Assembly: GCA_013414765.1 (NCBI GenBank)
Contig: CP058708.1
Span: forward strand, 863,553-927,552
DNA: 64,000 nt
Source of the DNA: Candidatus Accumulibacter cognatus
GTDB lineage: Bacteria; Pseudomonadota; Gammaproteobacteria; Burkholderiales; Rhodocyclaceae
Reading direction: 5' to 3'
Below, piece by piece: positions 29,250 through 38,313 of this stretch. Positions within the stretch are counted from its first letter, which is position 1. The number at the start of each line of letters is the position of its first letter. The notes under the pieces are model-generated. The model did not search any database. It was given only the letters and a program-made list of their open reading frames with translations, and was not told the origin of the DNA. A program made the translations under genes and the position numbers.

Positions 29250-29459
29250 CTTGGTGTTGAACCTTCCGTTATGCGCTCACGGGGAATCCCTTTGGGCGCT
29301 CCGCCCCTTGCCTGCCGCAGCCTGTGCGGCGCAGCATCTTACCACTTCATCATGGACGTTGCCTGCCAGCCGTCTGTCCGTCCGGAAGGATATGGGCAAC
29401 AGCTACCATCACATCAGTGCGAACAAGCTGACACCCTTGGATGAAAGCTACTGCAAGAA

Positions 29460-30836
29460 CTAGACCTCCGCCGATCCGACCCAGCGCAAGCGCGCCTCGA
29501 AACCGCCACCAGACAAATTCTCGACCTCAAAGCGTGCCGAGTGCAACTCAGCGATTCGCTGGACGATGGCCAATCCAAGTCCACTGCCTTCGGCGCTCAC
29601 CTCGCGACCGCGATAAAAGCGTTCGACAAGCCGCGGCAAATCCTCCGGCGAGACCCCCGGCCCGTCGTCGGCGACAGCGAGCAGTATGTCGCCGTTCTGC
29701 CGCCGCACGAAAAGCGTGACCGTCGTTCCCGGCGGCGTGTAGCGCAGGGCATTATCGAGCAGATTGCGCAGCACGATTGCCAGCAATTCGCCGTCACCCT
29801 GGACTATCAAGGGCGTCAGGCTGGCATGCAGGTGAATCGCCCCGGCGTCGGCGGTCACTCGCGTTTCGACCAGCACCCGGTGCGCCAGCTCGCCGAGATC
29901 AACTGCGCCCGCTTTGGGAAGTCCTGCGAGAGGATCGAGGCGCGCCAAGCGCAACAGTTGTTCGAGCACGCGCGTGGCCCGGTCGACACCGAGCACGATT
30001 TGCTTCAACGCATGCTGGCGATCGTCAGGATTCCTGCTTAACTGAGCCACTTCTGCCTGAATCTTGATCACCGCCAGCGGCGTACGCAATTCGTGCGCCG
30101 CGTCGGCGGTAAAGCGCCTTTCCTTGTCGAGGGCTTCCGCAAGCCTGACCAGGAGCTGGTTGAGTGCTGCGAGCAGTGGCTGCACTTCGAGCGGCGCAGC
30201 GTGATTAGCCAACGGTTTGAGGTTCTCCGGCGAGCGCGCAGCGACATCGGCAGCCAAGTCGTCGAGCGGCTTCAACCCCCCCCTTACCGACAAGTAGATC
30301 AGCAGCAGGAGGAGTGGCGAAATCAGCGCGATCGGCAATACCGTCTGACTGGCCACTTCGAGTGCCGCACGATCGCGCACATCGATCGACTGCGCGACCT
30401 GCACCCGATAGTCGTCAGCAGGCGCAGCAATGGTCAGCACCCGCCAGGGGTGACCATGATGGGTGATGTTTTCGTAACCCGGCGAGGCGGCCAGGGAGCT
30501 TGCCGGCGCTTGCTCCGAGCGCAGCAGCAGCGACCCGTCTGCACGCCCGATCTGGAACTCGAGCGGCGACTCGTAGGGACGGTCTTCGCCGCTACGCGCC
30601 AGCGCCAGGCGTGTCGCCAGATCTGCCAGAAGGCTCTCGTTGTCGCGCACCAGAGCGAGCAACAAACGGGCTGAATGTGCCAGATGTCCATCCATCAATT
30701 CCTCGGCTTCATGGCGGGCCTTATCGTAGCTGAGGATGGCGACCAACCCCCAGACCAGGAGGGCGGTGGCAAAGACGGCGCGCAGCAGGCGCCAGCGCAG
30801 TGACTGGCCTGTCGCGCCGGGGGCTGTCCGCGGCAT
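29460..30836 (-). CDS. Sensor histidine kinase, QseC/TctE type
   Basis: 458 residues. A first membrane helix (about 20-40), a periplasmic sensor segment (about 40-165) and a second helix (about 167-190) precede the HisKA box AAHELRTPLAVIKIQAEV. The N box LRNLLDNALRYTPPGT and G boxes DDGPGVSPEDL and GSGLGLAIVQRIAELH follow. It phosphorylates the response regulator encoded just upstream. Start and stop overlap as TGATG, so the pair is co-translated. The signal is unknown. Confidence 0.9.
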   Translation of the reverse strand: MPRTAPGATGQSLRWRLLRAVFATALLVWGLVAILSYDKARHEAEELMDGHLAHSARLLLALVRDNESLLADLATRLALARSGEDRPYESPLEFQIGRADGSLLLRSEQAPASSLAASPGYENITHHGHPWRVLTIAAPADDYRVQVAQSIDVRDRAALEVASQTVLPIALISPLLLLLIYLSVRGGLKPLDDLAADVAARSPENLKPLANHAAPLEVQPLLAALNQLLVRLAEALDKERRFTADAAHELRTPLAVIKIQAEVAQLSRNPDDRQHALKQIVLGVDRATRVLEQLLRLARLDPLAGLPKAGAVDLGELAHRVLVETRVTADAGAIHLHASLTPLIVQGDGELLAIVLRNLLDNALRYTPPGTTVTLFVRRQNGDILLAVADDGPGVSPEDLPRLVERFYRGREVSAEGSGLGLAIVQRIAELHSARFEVENLSGGGFEARLRWVGSAEV

Positions 30837-31498
30837 CAGTTGGCGTCGCCCAGGCAGTAGCCGAGACCGCGAATGGTGCGGATGAAGTGAGTACCCAGTT
30901 TTTTTCGCAGGTGGTGAATGTAAACTTCGACGGTGTTGCTGCCGGTTTCTTCACCCCAGGCGTACAGACTTTCTTCAAGCTGACTGCGCGTACGGATGTG
31001 CTGCTTGTGGCTGAGCAGGTCATGCAGCAGGGTATATTCGCGAGCCGACAAGAGCACCGGCTGGCCATCGCGAGTCACCCGCTTGCTGGCCGGGTCGAGC
31101 ACCACACCAGCGTGCTCCAGCGTTGGCGTCGAAGCGCCGCTGGCACGGCGTATCAAGGCTCGCAGGCGCGCCTGCAGCTCAAGGAGATCGAAGGGCTTGG
31201 TGAGGTAGTCATCGGCCCCGGCGTCGAGTCCGGCGATCTTGTCGGCACTGCTGTCGCGAGCGGTGAGGATCAACACCGGCAACGGGTTGCCACAGTGCCG
31301 CAAGTCCTTCAGGACCAACAACCCGTCTCGCTTCGGCAACCCAAGATCGAGAACGCAAGCCTGATAGGCATGGTCGAGCAGCGCCAGACGGGCCGCGTCC
31401 GGATCACGCACCCAGTCGACCGCGTAATCAGCCAGCCTGAGACCGGCACGGATGCCGTCTCCAAGCAAGGCATCGTCTTCAACCAGCAGAATGCGCAA
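30836..31498 (-). CDS. OmpR/PhoB-type response regulator
   Basis: 220 residues. The REC domain (about 1-115) starts RILLVEDDALLGDGI and has the phosphoacceptor aspartate in CVLDLGLPKRDG, and it ends ADDYLTKPFDLLEL. The OmpR-type winged helix (about 125-218) contains SAREYTLLHDLLSHKQHIRTRSQL and VYIHHLRKKLGTHFIRTIRGLGY. It is paired with the histidine kinase downstream (TGATG overlap). No operator is obvious. Confidence 0.92.
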   Translation of the reverse strand: MRILLVEDDALLGDGIRAGLRLADYAVDWVRDPDAARLALLDHAYQACVLDLGLPKRDGLLVLKDLRHCGNPLPVLILTARDSSADKIAGLDAGADDYLTKPFDLLELQARLRALIRRASGASTPTLEHAGVVLDPASKRVTRDGQPVLLSAREYTLLHDLLSHKQHIRTRSQLEESLYAWGEETGSNTVEVYIHHLRKKLGTHFIRTIRGLGYCLGDAN

Positions 31499-31613
31499 TG
31501 ATCGGTTTCCCTTCCCAACTTAGGTCGTCGTTTCACATTCCCATCCGATCAATCGCCTGGAGATACGACAGGGCTTCGCCGGCGAGGGGTATGCGGAACA
31601 ACAAACCGGTTCC

Positions 31614-32887
31614 TCACAGCCAGCTTGCCAGGACCGAATACAGTTCGGCCTGCTTGAACGGTTTGGCGATGAAATCATTCATGCCGGTACTGAAGCAGCG
31701 CTCGCGGTCACCTTCAAAGGCGTTGGCCATCAGGGCGATGATCGGGATGCCATACTGCTCGCTGGTACCCAGTGCCCGTTCACGAGCCCGGATCCGTCGA
31801 GTTGCTTCGAAACCGTCGATTTCCGGCATCTGGCAATCCATCAGGACAAGATCAAGGCGCTGGACGGCGGTTCTTTCAACCGCCTGCAGTCCATTTTCAG
31901 CCAGACTGACCTGCCATCCGAAAGCTTCAAGAAACGCTTGCGTGACCAGTTGGTTGACGGCGTTGTCTTCAACCAGCAGCACCTGCCCTGACAGACGCCG
32001 TTCGACGGCTGAAGCGAGTGGCCGTGCTGCCGCATTGGCCGGGTTTTGCTGGGCAGCCTGAAACGGCACCTCGAACCAGAAGGTCGATCCCTTGCCCGGC
32101 GTACTGTCGGCACCCATCGTGCCGGCCATCAAGGTGACGATCTGCTGGGAGATTGCCAGGCCAAGCCCGGTACCGCCGTAGCGACGCGCGTGCGAAAAAT
32201 CGGCCTGGGTAGAGGCGTCGAAAATGTGCGTCCTATCTTCTGCTGACAAACCAACGCCGGAGTCCCGTACGGAAAAGCACAAGCGTTGCTCTCCAAGAGG
32301 AGACCGACACCGAAACCTCCCCCGATTCAGTAAACTTGATCGCGTTTCCGACCAGGTTGGTCAGTACCTGACGAGGGCGCAGCGCATCGCCATGCACGCT
32401 GCTTGGGATATTGTTGGCAATATGCACGGAGAGGGCCACATCCTTGCTGCCAGCAGTGGCGCCGAATCCATTGACCAGCTCTCCGAGCAGGGCGCTGCAG
32501 GTTGAAGTCTTCCTTCCGAAGTTCCAGTTTGCCGGCTTCGATCTTGGAGAAGTCGAGGATGTCGTTGATCATCCCCAGCAGGCCCTGGCCAGAACGGTAG
32601 AGGGTATCGAGAAGACTGCGCTGCTGCTCCGACAGCGGTGTGGCAAACAGCAGTTCGGCAATGCCGAGCAGCACGCCATTCCTCGGCGTACGAACCTCAT
32701 GATGGTGCCGTGCGTACCAGCCCAGCACCAGCGCGTGTGGCGCCGACGGCCAGAGCGTGAGCAGGACCAGCGTCGAACCGATCATCGACATCGCCAGCAG
32801 GTGAGGCGTCAGCCGATAGATCATGGCGATCTGCTCGGCGAACACCTGCGTACCGATGTCGTCATATTCGCTGCCGCTGCTGCCCAT
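31614..32887 (-). pseudogene. Broken hybrid histidine kinase / response regulator
   Basis: Three frames together describe one hybrid kinase. The first, from the ATG at 32887, has one membrane segment (HLLAMSMIGSTLVLLTLW), then an H-box (HHEVRTPRNGVL) and [16 protein letters not shown]. The second carries [16 protein letters not shown]. The third holds the G box and an intact REC domain with LMDCQMPEIDG. A single-base shift occurs near 32497 and another near 32305. The H-box follows the membrane segment with almost no linker, and the usual SHEIRTPMNG is altered, so part of the N-terminal region is also missing. Two single-base assembly errors could explain the shifts but not the internal loss. 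It sits between maf and the two-component pair. Confidence 0.8.
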
Positions 32888-32919
32888 GATCGGTATTCCC
32901 GATCTTCGAAAAGCGTTAG

Positions 32920-33543
32920 CTACAGTCTGAAACCGAAGTGCTTCAGCAACTGTGCCGTTTCGCATAGCGGCAAACCCATCACGCCGCTGTAGCTGCCCGC
33001 CAGATACTCGATGAACATGCCGGCACGCCCCTGGATGCCGTAAGCGCCAGCCTTGTCCATCGCTTCGCCGCTGGCGACATAGTGACGAATCTCGTCATCA
33101 TCGAGAAGGCGAAAACGCACCTCGCTGATCGACAGGGCCAGTTCGATGCAATCTTCGAAGCCGATGGCCACTGCCGTCAGGACTCGATGCGTGTCGCCGG
33201 ACAAGCGCTTCAGGATACGCCTGGCATCCTCGGCGTCACGCGGTTTGCCGATCAGTTCGCCGGCCAGTTCGACCGTGGTGTCCGCTGCCAGAACCGGTTG
33301 CGGGAAGAGCTTTCGCCAACGAACAACACGACAGCCATGTTCCGCCTTGCTGCGAGCGATACGCTCGACGTAGCTGTTCGGGTTCTCGCCGGGCAGCGGT
33401 GTTTCGTCTAGGGCAGGGTCGTCACGGGGTGAATTGCGTGGCAGGATGGTATCGAAGGCAACACCGATTTGTGTCAGCAGTTCGCGCCGGCGTGGGCTAC
33501 GCGAAGCCAGATGCAGGCGCGAATACGGCATGTCGACGGACAT
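32920..33543 (-). CDS. maf: Maf-like nucleotide pyrophosphatase
   Basis: 207 residues from the ATG at 33543, preceded by AGGGAGAG at a good distance. The N-terminal signature LHLASRSPRRRELLTQIG is followed by DTTVELAGELIGKPRDAEDARRIL and YGIQGRAG. Maf proteins hydrolyse non-canonical or canonical nucleoside triphosphates to monophosphates and can arrest septation. It follows rlmH by 3 bases, in the rsfS-rlmH-maf arrangement common in proteobacteria. The broken kinase lies after it. Confidence 0.92.
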   Translation of the reverse strand: MSVDMPYSRLHLASRSPRRRELLTQIGVAFDTILPRNSPRDDPALDETPLPGENPNSYVERIARSKAEHGCRVVRWRKLFPQPVLAADTTVELAGELIGKPRDAEDARRILKRLSGDTHRVLTAVAIGFEDCIELALSISEVRFRLLDDDEIRHYVASGEAMDKAGAYGIQGRAGMFIEYLAGSYSGVMGLPLCETAQLLKHFGFRL

Positions 33544-33546
33544 CAA

Positions 33547-34017
33547 TCAACTCTCCCTGTGGTAAGGATGATTGCGGACGATGCTGATCGCGCGATAAAG
33601 CTGTTCACAGAGAATCAGCCGCGCCAAGGCATGAGGCAAGGTCAGGCTCGACAAGCGAATCGCTTCGTCGGCCTGTTGTTTCAAGGCTTCGTCAATGCCA
33701 TCGGCACCACCGATGACGAAGGCCGTCGCCCCCCCGGAGCGCATCCAGCAAGCGAGGCGATCGGCAAGTTGCAGCGTCGGCAGATCGGCGCCGCGCTCGT
33801 CAAGTATGACCATTCGCTGATAACCCTGCAAGGCCATCAGCAGGCGGACCTTCTCGGCGGCGAGTAATTGTTCTCGACTTTTCGATCCCCGTGGTTCCGG
33901 TTTGACTTCGACGATCGACAAAGGCAATTCGCGGGGCATGCGCTTGACGTACTCGGCGCAGCCCTGGGCCACCCATACGGGCGGTTTGTGGCCGACCGCG
34001 AGGATGGCGAGTTTCAT
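33547..34017 (-). CDS. rlmH: 23S rRNA (pseudouridine1915-N3)-methyltransferase RlmH
   Basis: 156 residues, the usual SPOUT-family length. Key motifs are FVIGGADGIDEALKQQADEAIRLSSLTLPHALARLILCEQLYRA and the C-terminal IVRNHPYHRE. It methylates pseudouridine 1915 of 23S rRNA on assembled ribosomes. Its start overlaps the rsfS stop (ATGA). Confidence 0.97.
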   Translation of the reverse strand: MKLAILAVGHKPPVWVAQGCAEYVKRMPRELPLSIVEVKPEPRGSKSREQLLAAEKVRLLMALQGYQRMVILDERGADLPTLQLADRLACWMRSGGATAFVIGGADGIDEALKQQADEAIRLSSLTLPHALARLILCEQLYRAISIVRNHPYHRES

Positions 34018-34397
34018 TCCCCACCGGTGACCGTAGCCTCGACGGCAATCCTCTGCACGCGTAACGGTCCCTTACCACCCCACAATTCTTCCAATTTGTA
34101 ATAGCTGCGAACGGCCGGTTGCATGACATGCACGATGATGTCGGCGAGGTCGATCAGCACCCACTCGCCGAGTGCCTCGCCTTCGCAGGAGAGGACTTGC
34201 CCGCCGGCGGCACGAACCTTGTCCTGAACGTTTTGGGCCAACGATTTGACCTGACGGTTGGAGTCGCCACAGGCGATGACCATGCGGTCAAAAAGTGCGG
34301 TCAGGCGACTGGTATTGATGACCTCGATATCACGGGCCTTGATGTCTTCAAGCGCGTCGACCACGAGTTTTTCCAGTTGGGGCAATGGTATGGGCAA
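34014..34397 (-). CDS. rsfS: Ribosome silencing factor RsfS
   Basis: 127 residues, RsfS/Iojap fold with LVVDALEDIKARDIEVINTS and the conserved VLIDLADIIVHVMQPAVRSYYKLEELWG. It binds uL14 and blocks subunit joining in starvation. It is 1 base after nadD and overlaps rlmH. Confidence 0.96.
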   Translation of the reverse strand: MPIPLPQLEKLVVDALEDIKARDIEVINTSRLTALFDRMVIACGDSNRQVKSLAQNVQDKVRAAGGQVLSCEGEALGEWVLIDLADIIVHVMQPAVRSYYKLEELWGGKGPLRVQRIAVEATVTGGE

Positions 34398-34398
34398 A

Positions 34399-35073
34399 TC
34401 AGTACTCCGGGTAAAGGTTTTCGGTTTGAATATAAGCGATGACTTCGTCGGGCAGCAAGTAGCGGGAACTGCGGCCCTTCGTCAACAGGCCGCGAATCTG
34501 TGTCGCCGAGATCGCCAACTGGCTCATCGTGAAGGGGACGATACGTCCGGCGGGCGATTCGGCCAATGCTGCCGGACTGGCAGAGAAGCGGTCACGATAG
34601 CAGCTCGCCAGATCTGCCGGCAGACTGGCACCATCGATCGGAAACCCAGGACGCTGCGCAACCGCGAGGTGCGCCAGATCGAACAACGACCGCCAGCGAT
34701 GCCAAGCGGGCAGGCCGGCAAAGGCGTCGGCACCTACCAGCAGCACCAGTGGCCGTTGCCTCCCACACTGATCGAGCTGGCGCAAGCGTTCCAGGGTTGG
34801 CACGGTGAAACTTGGCCGATCCGCTTCGACCTCGGCGGCATCGACCGAGAAGCGCGGGTTGTCGGCAATCGCCAGGCGCACCATCGCCAAGCGCTGTCGC
34901 GCGATCACTTGCGGCCTGCTGCGCAGCGCCGGCTGACCGGCTGGAATCCAGCGCACCCCGGCGAGATCAAGAGCGTCTGCAGCCTCTTCGGCAAGACGCA
35001 GGTGACCGTAATGAACCGGGTCAAAGGTGCCACCAAAAATTCCCAGGGGCCGGTCGCTGGAGCGATCAGGCAT
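34399..35073 (-). CDS. nadD: Nicotinate-nucleotide adenylyltransferase NadD
   Basis: 224 residues from the ATG at 35073 (MPDRSSDRPLGIFGGTFDPVHYGHL). The HxGH-type nucleotidyltransferase motif is at about residue 12-25, and the distal ISATQIRGLLTKGRSSRYLLPDEV near 185-210. It adenylates nicotinate mononucleotide in NAD synthesis. It overlaps the end of the BPSS1780 gene by 8 bases. Confidence 0.96.
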   Translation of the reverse strand: MPDRSSDRPLGIFGGTFDPVHYGHLRLAEEAADALDLAGVRWIPAGQPALRSRPQVIARQRLAMVRLAIADNPRFSVDAAEVEADRPSFTVPTLERLRQLDQCGRQRPLVLLVGADAFAGLPAWHRWRSLFDLAHLAVAQRPGFPIDGASLPADLASCYRDRFSASPAALAESPAGRIVPFTMSQLAISATQIRGLLTKGRSSRYLLPDEVIAYIQTENLYPEY

Positions 35074-35842
35074 TGTCTTCAATGGTGACGAAAACGTCGC
35101 GGTAACTGATGTAAAAGCTGGCAAACAGCGTTGGCGCAAGAACGAGGATCAGCAATGCCGTCATCAGCACCGCCAACAGCGCTGCGCTGCCGGGCAGCAG
35201 GGTCGCCAGAATGCCGATGAAAAGCCCGGGCAGCAAGGTCGCGACAACCATGATGGCCAACGAATAAACCAGAAAGGCGCGCCAGTTGCGCAAGCAGGCG
35301 ACGAAACTGAAGAAGAGCGCCTTGGCAGGCGGCAAGCCATGCCAGCCGGCGAGCACCGGCGCATACCAATAGGCCATGATCAGCGGACACAAGAAGAGTA
35401 GCGCGATCTGGGTGGCCAGCAGCAGGCTGCCATCGTTTACCACCCCCTCAGCAGGTTTCTGGCCGGCCAGCATCATTGCCATCAGCGCACCGCCGTCTAC
35501 CAGCCCGGAAACGGCGAGAATCCCGACCGTTGCCGCCAGATAGAGAGCCCCCAGGATCAGCAAGCCGCGCAGGTTGCTGGCAAAACCCGAGAACAGAAGC
35601 CGCGGAGAAAGGGGCGCACCTTGCTCGATGCGGCGGCAGGCATTCATCAGACTGACCGAAAAGGCCGGGATGCACAGCGTCGTCGCCACCGTGCCGAGCA
35701 CGGGAATGATATTCACCAGAGCCATCAATACCCAATAGCTGACGACCAGAAAAGTGAGCATCAGGTGATTCTTGCGAAAGATCCGAAAACCATCGGCCAG
35801 CCAGCGCCAGCCTTGGGCAGCAGGAAGAGTCAGTGCTTGCAT
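35066..35842 (-). CDS. BPSS1780-family membrane protein (copy 1)
   Basis: 258 residues from the ATG at 35842 (MQALTLPAAQGWRWLADGFRIFRKNHLMLTF). Five or six membrane helices and a short C-terminal YISYRDVFVTIED tail match the BPSS1780 family, which is mainly betaproteobacterial and of unknown function. It is adjacent to a second family member (35856-36509) and overlaps nadD, so the two probably arose by tandem duplication and are co-transcribed with thrB. Confidence 0.8.
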   Translation of the reverse strand: MQALTLPAAQGWRWLADGFRIFRKNHLMLTFLVVSYWVLMALVNIIPVLGTVATTLCIPAFSVSLMNACRRIEQGAPLSPRLLFSGFASNLRGLLILGALYLAATVGILAVSGLVDGGALMAMMLAGQKPAEGVVNDGSLLLATQIALLFLCPLIMAYWYAPVLAGWHGLPPAKALFFSFVACLRNWRAFLVYSLAIMVVATLLPGLFIGILATLLPGSAALLAVLMTALLILVLAPTLFASFYISYRDVFVTIEDNA

Positions 35843-35855
35843 GTCATCAGGTCGC

Positions 35856-36509
35856 TCAGACGGCAATGAAAATATCACGATAGGAGGCATACACCGAACC
35901 GGCAAGCACCGGCCCGAGAACCAGGAAGCCGAGCCCGATGGGCAACGCTGCGAAGAAGCAGAGTATCAGACTGATCAGACCGTAGACCAGAAAAACCAGG
36001 AAGTTCTTGAGGCAGGCACGGATGCTCGCCTTGAGCGCGTCGACCGGCTGCAATCTGTTGAAGACCATCAGCGCCGATGCAAACCAAATGGACAGGGCAA
36101 TCAGCGCGCAGAGGATCCGCGACGGCAGCGCGCCCAGCAGCCCCGCGCCGAGCATGGCCAGCATGTAGAACACCCCGAGCACCACCAGGCCACCGGAGTG
36201 GCTCTGGAAAGCGGCGAAAAGATCGCGGATTTCGAGCTTCTGGTCGCGCTCTATTTTCCTGCAGGCGAGCAAGAGACCGGCAGCCAGAAGGGGCGTCAGC
36301 AAACAAGCTGCGGCTTCGGCAAACCAGGGAACAATCGCCAAACCAGACAAAATGACCATCAGGATGACTGTCATCGTCATCCAGACCCCCGGATTGGCGA
36401 GAAAGATCGCCCAGCCTTGTCTGAACCAGTCGAAGACATTGCCGACATCGACGCAGCGGCTAGCGCCGTTGAACATTGGCGCGGGGATCGGAAAGGATTC
36501 CTTGAGCAT
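35856..36509 (-). CDS. BPSS1780-like membrane protein (copy 2)
   Basis: 217 residues from the ATG at 36509. A GTG at 36544 (next to the thrB stop) would add 12 residues. Four or five hydrophobic helices and a terminal YASYRDIFIAV tail parallel copy 1 (YISYRDVFVTIED), which supports a duplication. The N-terminal FDWFRQGWAIFLANPG resembles the family motif. The open frame above 36509 is a shadow of thrB. No function is known. Confidence 0.75.
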   Translation of the reverse strand: MLKESFPIPAPMFNGASRCVDVGNVFDWFRQGWAIFLANPGVWMTMTVILMVILSGLAIVPWFAEAAACLLTPLLAAGLLLACRKIERDQKLEIRDLFAAFQSHSGGLVVLGVFYMLAMLGAGLLGALPSRILCALIALSIWFASALMVFNRLQPVDALKASIRACLKNFLVFLVYGLISLILCFFAALPIGLGFLVLGPVLAGSVYASYRDIFIAV

Positions 36510-36537
36510 GTGGGCGCAGACCTGACGATAGCTGATG

Positions 36538-37506
36538 CTAGCCACCCTGCGCGGCTGCGGCCACCAGCCGGCCGTCGTGACAGTCCAGTGTGCGCCGCGC
36601 CAGCAGGATGCTACGGTAGGCATCCGGATCGCGTTTGATGACCAGTTCGCCGGGCCGTGGCAAATGGTGATCGTACAGGCGCGAGGTCCAGAAACGCAGT
36701 GCGGCTGCGCGCAACAATATTGGCCAGGCGGCCTGCTCGCTGGCCGACAATGGACGCCGCCGGCCATAAGCGGCAAGAAGTGCGGCGCAGCGTTCGCTGT
36801 TGAGCCCGCCAGTCGCAGTGGCACACCAATCGTTCACGGTCACCGCCAGATCAAACAGCAGGTCGTCGACACCCGCAAAATAAAAGTCGAGCAGGCCGCT
36901 CACCTGGTCGCCGACAAAGAGAACGTTGTCGCGAAACAGATCGGCATGGATGATGCCACGCGGCAGGTTAATCGGCCGCGCGCGCTGCTGATACCGCACT
37001 TCGTCACCTAACAGTTCAGCATCGTCCCGATCCAACCAGGGCTCGATCTGTACAGCAACGCGCGTGCACCAAGCGCCATCGCGCTGATGTGCCGACTGGA
37101 TCGGGCAGGTCTGCGCGGCGACATGCAGCTCGGCCAGCATGCCACCGATCGCCGCGCATTGTGCCAGGTTCGGATTGCTCTCGGTGCTCCCCGGCAGCCG
37201 GCTGACGAGCACTGCCGGCTTGCCCTGGAGTTGGCCGAAGTACTCGTTACGGCGGTTGGCAACAGGTGCCGGACAGGGAATGCCCTGCCCAGCCAGGTGC
37301 GCCAGCAATTGCATGTGAAAAGAAAGTTGCTCACCCGGAGCCTGCTCGAAAATGGTCAGTACGTAACTGCCAAGCGTCGTGTCGAGAAAGAAGTTCGTGT
37401 TCTGGACGCCTTCGGCAATTCCGGCGAGTGTCTGCAGGGTACCCACTGCGTAGTTCTCAAGCCAGGCTGCCGCCTGCTCGGCACTCAGCGGGGTGAACAC
37501 CGACAT
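36538..37506 (-). CDS. thrB: Homoserine kinase ThrB (APH-fold type)
   Basis: 322 residues, of the aminoglycoside-phosphotransferase-like ThrB form found in betaproteobacteria and pseudomonads, not the GHMP form. It starts MSVFTPLSAEQAAAWLENYAVGTL and has an EGVQNTNFFL nucleotide loop. The catalytic region is GIIHADLFRDNVLF, with a downstream SGLLDFYFAGVDDLLFDLAV metal site. It phosphorylates homoserine in threonine synthesis. The 42-base gap separates it from the DUF2782 gene. Confidence 0.92.
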   Translation of the reverse strand: MSVFTPLSAEQAAAWLENYAVGTLQTLAGIAEGVQNTNFFLDTTLGSYVLTIFEQAPGEQLSFHMQLLAHLAGQGIPCPAPVANRRNEYFGQLQGKPAVLVSRLPGSTESNPNLAQCAAIGGMLAELHVAAQTCPIQSAHQRDGAWCTRVAVQIEPWLDRDDAELLGDEVRYQQRARPINLPRGIIHADLFRDNVLFVGDQVSGLLDFYFAGVDDLLFDLAVTVNDWCATATGGLNSERCAALLAAYGRRRPLSASEQAAWPILLRAAALRFWTSRLYDHHLPRPGELVIKRDPDAYRSILLARRTLDCHDGRLVAAAAQGG

Positions 37507-37548
37507 GGCGTCAGGCGCGGATGGACGATAGCAAGGACGGACAGATCG

Positions 37549-37890
37549 TCAGAAGGTCCCGATCACCCAGGTGGGGACACTGAGATCGGGAGTCCCCATG
37601 GTCTCCCTGCTGAAGTTTCCGTCACCCTCCCGGTCAACCAGGTAGTAGGGAACACCGTGCGCCGGTGTCACCTTGATCTTGTAGAGTTTGCCCTTGATCC
37701 GGTGTTCCTCGACGGTATCGCCTTCGCGTTTGATGATCGTCACCTCCGGTTCCAAGGCCGCATCAAAGGGCGCCATCTCCGGCGGCGGCGGCGGGACTGC
37801 CGGCAAGGGCTGCAAATCCGTCCGGTTCTGGGCAGACGCCGGCGCGGCAGCGACCATCAGCAGGGCAAAGAGGGCGAGAAAGCGACGCAT
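37549..37890 (-). CDS. DUF2782 domain secreted protein
   Basis: 113 residues with a signal peptide (MRRFLALFALLMVAAAPASA) and a DUF2782 domain (about 45-110; VTIIKREGDTVEEHRIKGKLYKIKVTP). The family is betaproteobacterial and of unknown function. It is usually found between polA and thrB, as here, so the two genes flanking it support orthology. It is probably periplasmic. Confidence 0.85.
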   Translation of the reverse strand: MRRFLALFALLMVAAAPASAQNRTDLQPLPAVPPPPPEMAPFDAALEPEVTIIKREGDTVEEHRIKGKLYKIKVTPAHGVPYYLVDREGDGNFSRETMGTPDLSVPTWVIGTF

Positions 37891-38010
37891 GAGGAATATC
37901 CCTGGGTGATTAATCGATCAGTGAGCAGTTCACCGATCAAAGTGAATTGTAGTATAGATTGAGCAGCAGCCTGCGCTTGCCGAGCCGATGGCGACAGGGT
38001 CGTCGACCTA

Positions 38011-38065
38011 ACGGTCATGACTCTTCCGGGCCCCCCGATCATGGAAGTCATGACCGTTTTCCTCT
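38011..38065. repeat. REP-like palindromic element, copy 2
   Basis: The arms ACGGTCATGACTCTTCC and GGAAGTCATGACCGT are inverted, with a GC-rich centre, and are followed by TTTTCCTCTTT on the plus strand, which looks like a terminator tail. It closely matches 28364-28412. The 423-base gap 37891-38313 between the DUF2782 gene and polA contains only this element, a short hairpin at 38175-38189 (GCGTGC-GTC-GCACGC) and an AGGAGGGAG-like run. No other gene is seen there. Confidence 0.6.
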
Positions 38066-38313
38066 TTCCTGCTCCCTCTCACGGCCCACGCTGCAGCGCG
38101 GGCCGACTGCGGCGGCGCCGCGTAGTGCTCCGCAAAACCCCTCCTTCGCCCCCGCAAACAGTAAGGAGGGAGAGGCGTGCGTCGCACGCGACTTTCACAT
38201 GAAGGAACTCTGCGATAATGCCGGGAACTCGCCGGACGGACAGAAGCGACCTGCCCATGGCCTCACGCTCTAGCGACCAAGTCACGCCCTTCCAATCCCT
38301 TTATGGCCCGCCC

